Part shown: in pieces, positions 4,626 to 8,098 of the stretch
How positions within the stretch are numbered: position 1 is the first letter of the stretch
How the letters are laid out: every line of letters starts with the position of its first letter
Source of the DNA: Betaproteobacteria bacterium
GTDB lineage: Bacteria > Pseudomonadota > Gammaproteobacteria > Burkholderiales > Rhodocyclaceae
Length of the DNA: 8,098 nt
Direction: 5' to 3'
Assembly (NCBI GenBank): GCA_028868235.1
Contig: JAGWUW010000100.1
Location: forward strand, 1 to 8,098
Made by a program: the position numbers and the translations under genes
The notes under the pieces: generated by a model
What the model was told of the DNA's origin: nothing
Seen by the model: the letters and a program-made list of their open reading frames with translations, nothing else
Databases searched by the model: none

Positions 4626-7600
4626 ATGTCCGCCGAGACAGACGACACTCAGCAGTTGGGCCGTAGCTCCATTCAAAAAAGAGGCCCTTGGCTGGTCTGC
4701 ATCGCCATTCTGTTGGCGACGGCCATGCTTTTTGCCATCGTCTATCAAAATACGGCAGCGCAAGCCCAACAGCGTTTCCTCTACCGTGCCGATCAGGAAA
4801 GGTCACGCATCCTGTCCAGGATGGCTACCTACGCGCAGGTACTGCGCGGGGCGGCTGCATTCGTCGAAGCCAGCGACCACGTCAGCCGCGAGGAATGGCG
4901 GGACTACGTTACCAACCTAGGGTTGAATAGCGCCTTACCCGGCATCCAGGGCTTCGGTCTGATCCGGATGATAGGCAGCGCGGACAAGGCAGCTCACGAA
5001 AATGAAATGCGGGCACAGGGGCTGTCTGGTTACGCGATCTATCCCGAGGGGCGACGCGAGCAATACGCCAGCGTGACTTACCTGGAACCACCGACCGGCC
5101 GCAACCGCCTCGCCTTCGGCTATGACGGCTATTCCGAACCGATCCGTCGCATCGCGCTTGAACGGGCTCGCGATACGGGAGAGGCCTCCCTCACCGCCAA
5201 GATCACCCTAGTTCAGGAAACAAAACAGGGCATGCAGCCGGGTTTTCTGATCTACGTCCCGATCTATCGTAGCCACATGCCGCACGACACCCCCGAACAA
5301 CGCCGTGCCGCCTTGTTCGGTTTCGCCTATAGCGCCTTCCGAACCCACGACCTGATGCGCAGCATCATCACGGCCGACAACAAGGACGTCGAACTCCGGC
5401 TCTACGATGGCACTGCCACACCCGACAACCTTATTTTCGACTCCCATCCGGACGTAGACAAACTGGGCGGACGCCACCATGCCGAATTACCAATCGATTT
5501 CGGGGGCCACCAGTGGATGGCCCATTTCAGCAGCCGCCCGGAACTAGACGGCATCACCACTTCCTGGCTGCCGCTCAGCATTGCCATCAGTGGCCTTGTA
5601 CTGGCCCTGATGGCTTACCAGTGGCAAATCCGCAACCAGCGCTTCCAGTTCCGCATATCGGCTTATGCGGAGCGACTCAAGGATAACGAGGAGCGCCTAC
5701 GCACCTTGATCAACACGATGCCTGACATGGTCTGCCTGAAGGACGGCGAGAACCGTTTCATCGAGGTGAACAGTGTGTTTCGCCGTGAATTCGGCCTCAA
5801 GGACATCGACTACCGTGGCAAAAATGGGCGGGAGCTAGCCACCGTCGCCCGCCTTGACTATGCCCGGCTAGCCGACGTCGAGTATTCCGATGACGAGGTC
5901 TGGGAACAGGGCGAACGCTTGCACGACGAATTGATCGTACGGGATGCCGACAACACGGAACGCGTCTTCGAAATTGCCAAGGTGCCGCTATTTGCGCCGG
6001 ACGGTCGGCGCCAGGCACTGGTCATGGTCGGACGCGACATCACCGAGCGGGTAGCCACGGAAAAAGCGCTGCGCGCGGCCGAACGTAAATTCCGCGGTCT
6101 GATCGAACAGTCGCTGGCCGGGGTTTACATCATTCAGAATGGGTATTTCCGCTACGTTAATCCGCAATTTTCCCGCATCTTCGGTTACACCGCCCCCGAG
6201 GAGATCATCGATCAGGTCCCGGTCTTTGAACTCGTCATCCCGGCCGACCGCGGCCGGGTTGCCGACAATATCCGGCGTCGCGCAGAAGGCATCGTTGACT
6301 CCATGCACTACGGCTTTTGCGGGCTGCGTCGCGATGGACAGCCCGTCGATGTCGAAGTATTCGGGACGGCAGTCGACTACGAGGACAAGCCAGCGGTGAT
6401 CGGCATCATCCTCGATATTACAGAACGCAAACGCGCTGAAACCGAACTCAAGCGCCACCGCGAACACCTCGAAGAGGAGGTCACCGCCCGCACCGCCGAC
6501 CTGCTGCTGGCCAAAGAGGCCGCTGAAGCGGCCAATCGCGCCAAGACAACCTTCCTGGCCAACATGAGCCATGAGCTGCGCACACCAATGAATGCCATCA
6601 TCGGCATGACCTACCTGCTGACCCAACGCACCAACGATCCATGGCAGCGCGACAAGCTGAACAAGATTGATCGCGCTGCCGATCACCTGCTACGCCTGCT
6701 CAATAATATTCTCGACCTGTCCAAGATCGAGGCTGATCGCCTGACACTGGAGCACATACCACTACGTATCGACGACCTCATCACGAGCGTCGAATCCCTG
6801 ATCGGTGAGCGGATTCAGGCCCAGGGACTGGCCTTGCACAAGACGATCAGCTCTCGCCTTAGCCAGACGGTGCTGCTGGGCGACCCCCTGCGCCTGCGAC
6901 AGATCCTGCTCAATTTATTCGACAACGCGCTGAAATTCACCGACCGGGGCAGCATCTCGCTACACGCCCGTGTGCTGGCCGAAACACGAAACGACACTAG
7001 GCTCAGCATCGCCATTCAGGACTCCGGCCGAGGCATCCCACTGGAAGCCCAACAGCGCATTTTCTCCCCGTTCGAGCAAGCCGATGGCTCGACGACCCGC
7101 GAGCATGGCGGTACCGGTCTGGGCCTAGCCATCGTTCGTCAACTGACGCAGATGATGAACGGGGACATTCGGATCGACAGCGTACCTGGCGCCGGCAGCA
7201 CCTTCACACTCACCATTTGCCTGGCCAAGTTCCGTCCAGGCTTAGAGGCCCTGGAGAGTCTGACGGATAGCGAGTTGAGCAGACCAACCTTTCCCCTCGG
7301 CCACAAGCGCCTGCTGGTCGCGGAGGATGACGTCATTAATCGCGAGGTAGTCCTCGATCTGCTGGCCGACTATCCGGAACTAAAAGTAGACATTGCCGAG
7401 AACGGCGCTCAGGCCCTCGAACTAGCCGGTGCCGGATACTACGACCTGGTTCTGATGGACATGCAGATGCCGGTCCTCGACGGCCTGTCCGCCACTCGCG
7501 CCATTCGTCAGTTGCCCGGCCATGCCCATACGCCGATCGTGGCCATGACCGCCAATGCCTTCGCCGACGACCGGGCTCGTTGCATCGAGGCCGGCATGTC

Positions 7601-7682
7601 GGATTTTATCGCCAAGCCGGTCGCCCCCAAATTGCTGTTCACCAAGCTGGCACACTGGCTGGCTGCGGCACCGAAAACCTGA
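4626..7682 (+). CDS. Hybrid sensor histidine kinase: TM-CHASE-TM-PAS-PAS-HisKA-HATPase-REC
   Basis: This 1018-residue inner membrane kinase has a first membrane helix (about 22-41), a periplasmic CHASE ligand-binding domain (about 65-300, with [18 protein letters not shown] and [13 protein letters not shown] typical of it), a second helix (about 313-333), and two cytoplasmic PAS domains (about 352-475, ending VGRDITER, and 483-602, ending ILDITERK). A coiled coil (603-645) leads into the HisKA H-box with H649 in MSHELRTP. The ATPase domain has the N-box (N763, N767), G1 DSGRGI (799-804), F-box F813-SPF and G2 GGTGLGLA (828-835). The C-terminal receiver (895-1012) keeps E900/D901/D902, phospho-acceptor D945 in LMDMQMP, T975 and K997. 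All catalytic residues are present. There is no HPt domain, so phosphate must pass to a separate HPt protein. GGGGAG (4616-4621) precedes the ATG. No response regulator adjoins it. The CHASE ligand is unknown. Confidence 0.95.
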   Translation: MSAETDDTQQLGRSSIQKRGPWLVCIAILLATAMLFAIVYQNTAAQAQQRFLYRADQERSRILSRMATYAQVLRGAAAFVEASDHVSREEWRDYVTNLGLNSALPGIQGFGLIRMIGSADKAAHENEMRAQGLSGYAIYPEGRREQYASVTYLEPPTGRNRLAFGYDGYSEPIRRIALERARDTGEASLTAKITLVQETKQGMQPGFLIYVPIYRSHMPHDTPEQRRAALFGFAYSAFRTHDLMRSIITADNKDVELRLYDGTATPDNLIFDSHPDVDKLGGRHHAELPIDFGGHQWMAHFSSRPELDGITTSWLPLSIAISGLVLALMAYQWQIRNQRFQFRISAYAERLKDNEERLRTLINTMPDMVCLKDGENRFIEVNSVFRREFGLKDIDYRGKNGRELATVARLDYARLADVEYSDDEVWEQGERLHDELIVRDADNTERVFEIAKVPLFAPDGRRQALVMVGRDITERVATEKALRAAERKFRGLIEQSLAGVYIIQNGYFRYVNPQFSRIFGYTAPEEIIDQVPVFELVIPADRGRVADNIRRRAEGIVDSMHYGFCGLRRDGQPVDVEVFGTAVDYEDKPAVIGIILDITERKRAETELKRHREHLEEEVTARTADLLLAKEAAEAANRAKTTFLANMSHELRTPMNAIIGMTYLLTQRTNDPWQRDKLNKIDRAADHLLRLLNNILDLSKIEADRLTLEHIPLRIDDLITSVESLIGERIQAQGLALHKTISSRLSQTVLLGDPLRLRQILLNLFDNALKFTDRGSISLHARVLAETRNDTRLSIAIQDSGRGIPLEAQQRIFSPFEQADGSTTREHGGTGLGLAIVRQLTQMMNGDIRIDSVPGAGSTFTLTICLAKFRPGLEALESLTDSELSRPTFPLGHKRLLVAEDDVINREVVLDLLADYPELKVDIAENGAQALELAGAGYYDLVLMDMQMPVLDGLSATRAIRQLPGHAHTPIVAMTANAFADDRARCIEAGMSDFIAKPVAPKLLFTKLAHWLAAAPKT

Positions 7683-7700
7683 AATCGGCACGCGGTACCT

Positions 7701-7717
7701 GCCTGAAAAAGTCAGGC
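7701..7717. other. Short hairpin between convergent kinase and ParA-like genes
   Basis: GCCTGA (7701-7706) pairs with TCAGGC (7712-7717) around AAAAG. It begins 18 bases after the kinase stop and its right arm includes the minus-strand TGA of the ParA-like gene. Nearby CGCG copies (7691-7694, 7718-7721) could extend it past a bulge. No T run follows on either strand, so termination activity is doubtful. Confidence 0.3.
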
Positions 7718-8098
7718 CGCGCCCGATTCAGCCCAGTCAATGATCGCCTGCCACTGCTCGAGATCGCGCTCCGCGCGCGAACGCGGCAAGTCAAACAGGG
7801 TCATGCCAGCCGCGGTGGCCTGGACATAGACCTGAGTGTCGCGCAGGTAGGCCAGCACCGGCAGGTCGAAGGTGGCGAAAAAGCGCTCCAGCTCGCCAGC
7901 AGCGCGAGTCCGGGCATCGACCCGCATGCCGATCACCGCGACATCGGCCTTGCCCTTGCGCACGGCCTTCTCCGACAACAGTTCACTAAGGAAATGGCGA
8001 GTCGCCAGCATGTCAAACATCGATGGTTGTACCGGCACGATGACCCGGGTGGACAATTTCAGCACCCGCTCCAGCATCTTGCCGTGCAGGCCGGCCGG
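7712..8098 (-). CDS. ParA/MinD-like ATPase, C-terminal part (5' end outside window)
   Basis: The frame is open through base 8098, so the visible 128 residues (starting PAGLHGKMLERVL) are the C-terminal part of a longer protein; the ATG at 8075-8077 is internal. The run 'AGLHGKMLERVLKLSTRVIVPVQPSMFD' matches the region after the Walker B motif of stand-alone ParA-family ATPases, where 'D-x-P-A' precedes the switch helix and 'VLVPVQPS' is a core strand. 'VAVIGMRVDARTRAAGELERFF' and 'LPVLAYLRDTQVYVQATAAGMTLFD' are the usual following strands. Relatives are about 200 residues, so some 75-80 residues with the deviant Walker A motif are missing here. Such proteins position plasmids, chromosomes or protein complexes by ATP-driven cycling. 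No ParB partner is visible. It is convergent with the kinase gene, 29 bases away. Confidence 0.85.
   Translation of the reverse strand, partial: PAGLHGKMLERVLKLSTRVIVPVQPSMFDMLATRHFLSELLSEKAVRKGKADVAVIGMRVDARTRAAGELERFFATFDLPVLAYLRDTQVYVQATAAGMTLFDLPRSRAERDLEQWQAIIDWAESGAA

Noticed and set aside
5988..6686. 232-codon open frame on the minus strand
   Set aside because: It is antisense to the PAS and HisKA part of the sensor kinase, where the + strand reading is unmistakable. Long antisense frames are common in GC-rich coding DNA.
1..8098. CRISPR arrays, insertion sequences, tRNA genes, toxin-antitoxin pairs, phage genes
   Set aside because: I looked for regularly spaced repeats, transposase or integrase motifs, terminal inverted repeats and cloverleaf sequences on both strands and saw none.

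Overview
The window looks like ordinary chromosomal DNA from a GC-rich betaproteobacterium. Protein style and gene set suggest a Rhodocyclales member such as the Dechloromonas/Azonexus group; this is inferred from remembered family resemblance, not from a search. Coding density is high. I see no tRNA, rRNA, insertion sequence, CRISPR array or origin, and no gene-free stretch longer than about 105 bases.

Left part (1-1368, + strand). The window opens with the last 23 codons of a gene that resembles the C-terminus of a class II fructose-1,6-bisphosphate aldolase, closed by a strong intrinsic terminator. Next comes a membrane-anchored sialidase/BNR-repeat-like protein that appears to have lost its C-terminal half. 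It overlaps by ATGA a small hydrophobic multi-pass membrane protein.

Middle part (1346-4530). On the minus strand are a two-receiver response regulator with no output domain, whose first receiver is degenerate, and then a pirin plus flavodoxin-like oxidoreductase operon. Divergent from the pirin is a YhaJ-like LysR-type regulator. The 105-base region between them carries a 19-bp inverted repeat and a plausible -10 box, so it looks like a self-contained redox or aromatic/quinone-stress unit under local LysR control.

Right part (4626-8098). A 1018-residue hybrid sensor kinase (TM-CHASE-TM-PAS-PAS-HisKA-HATPase-REC) has all its catalytic motifs but no HPt domain. It faces the 3' end of a ParA-family ATPase whose Walker A end lies outside the window.

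The two-component pieces could belong to one signalling route: the hybrid kinase needs an HPt partner and a final receiver, and the double-receiver protein lacks an output domain. They are not in one operon, so this is only a hypothesis. I found no convincing new multi-gene system. The items most worth checking are the truncated sialidase gene, the pseudo-receiver, and the pirin/LysR intergenic operator.
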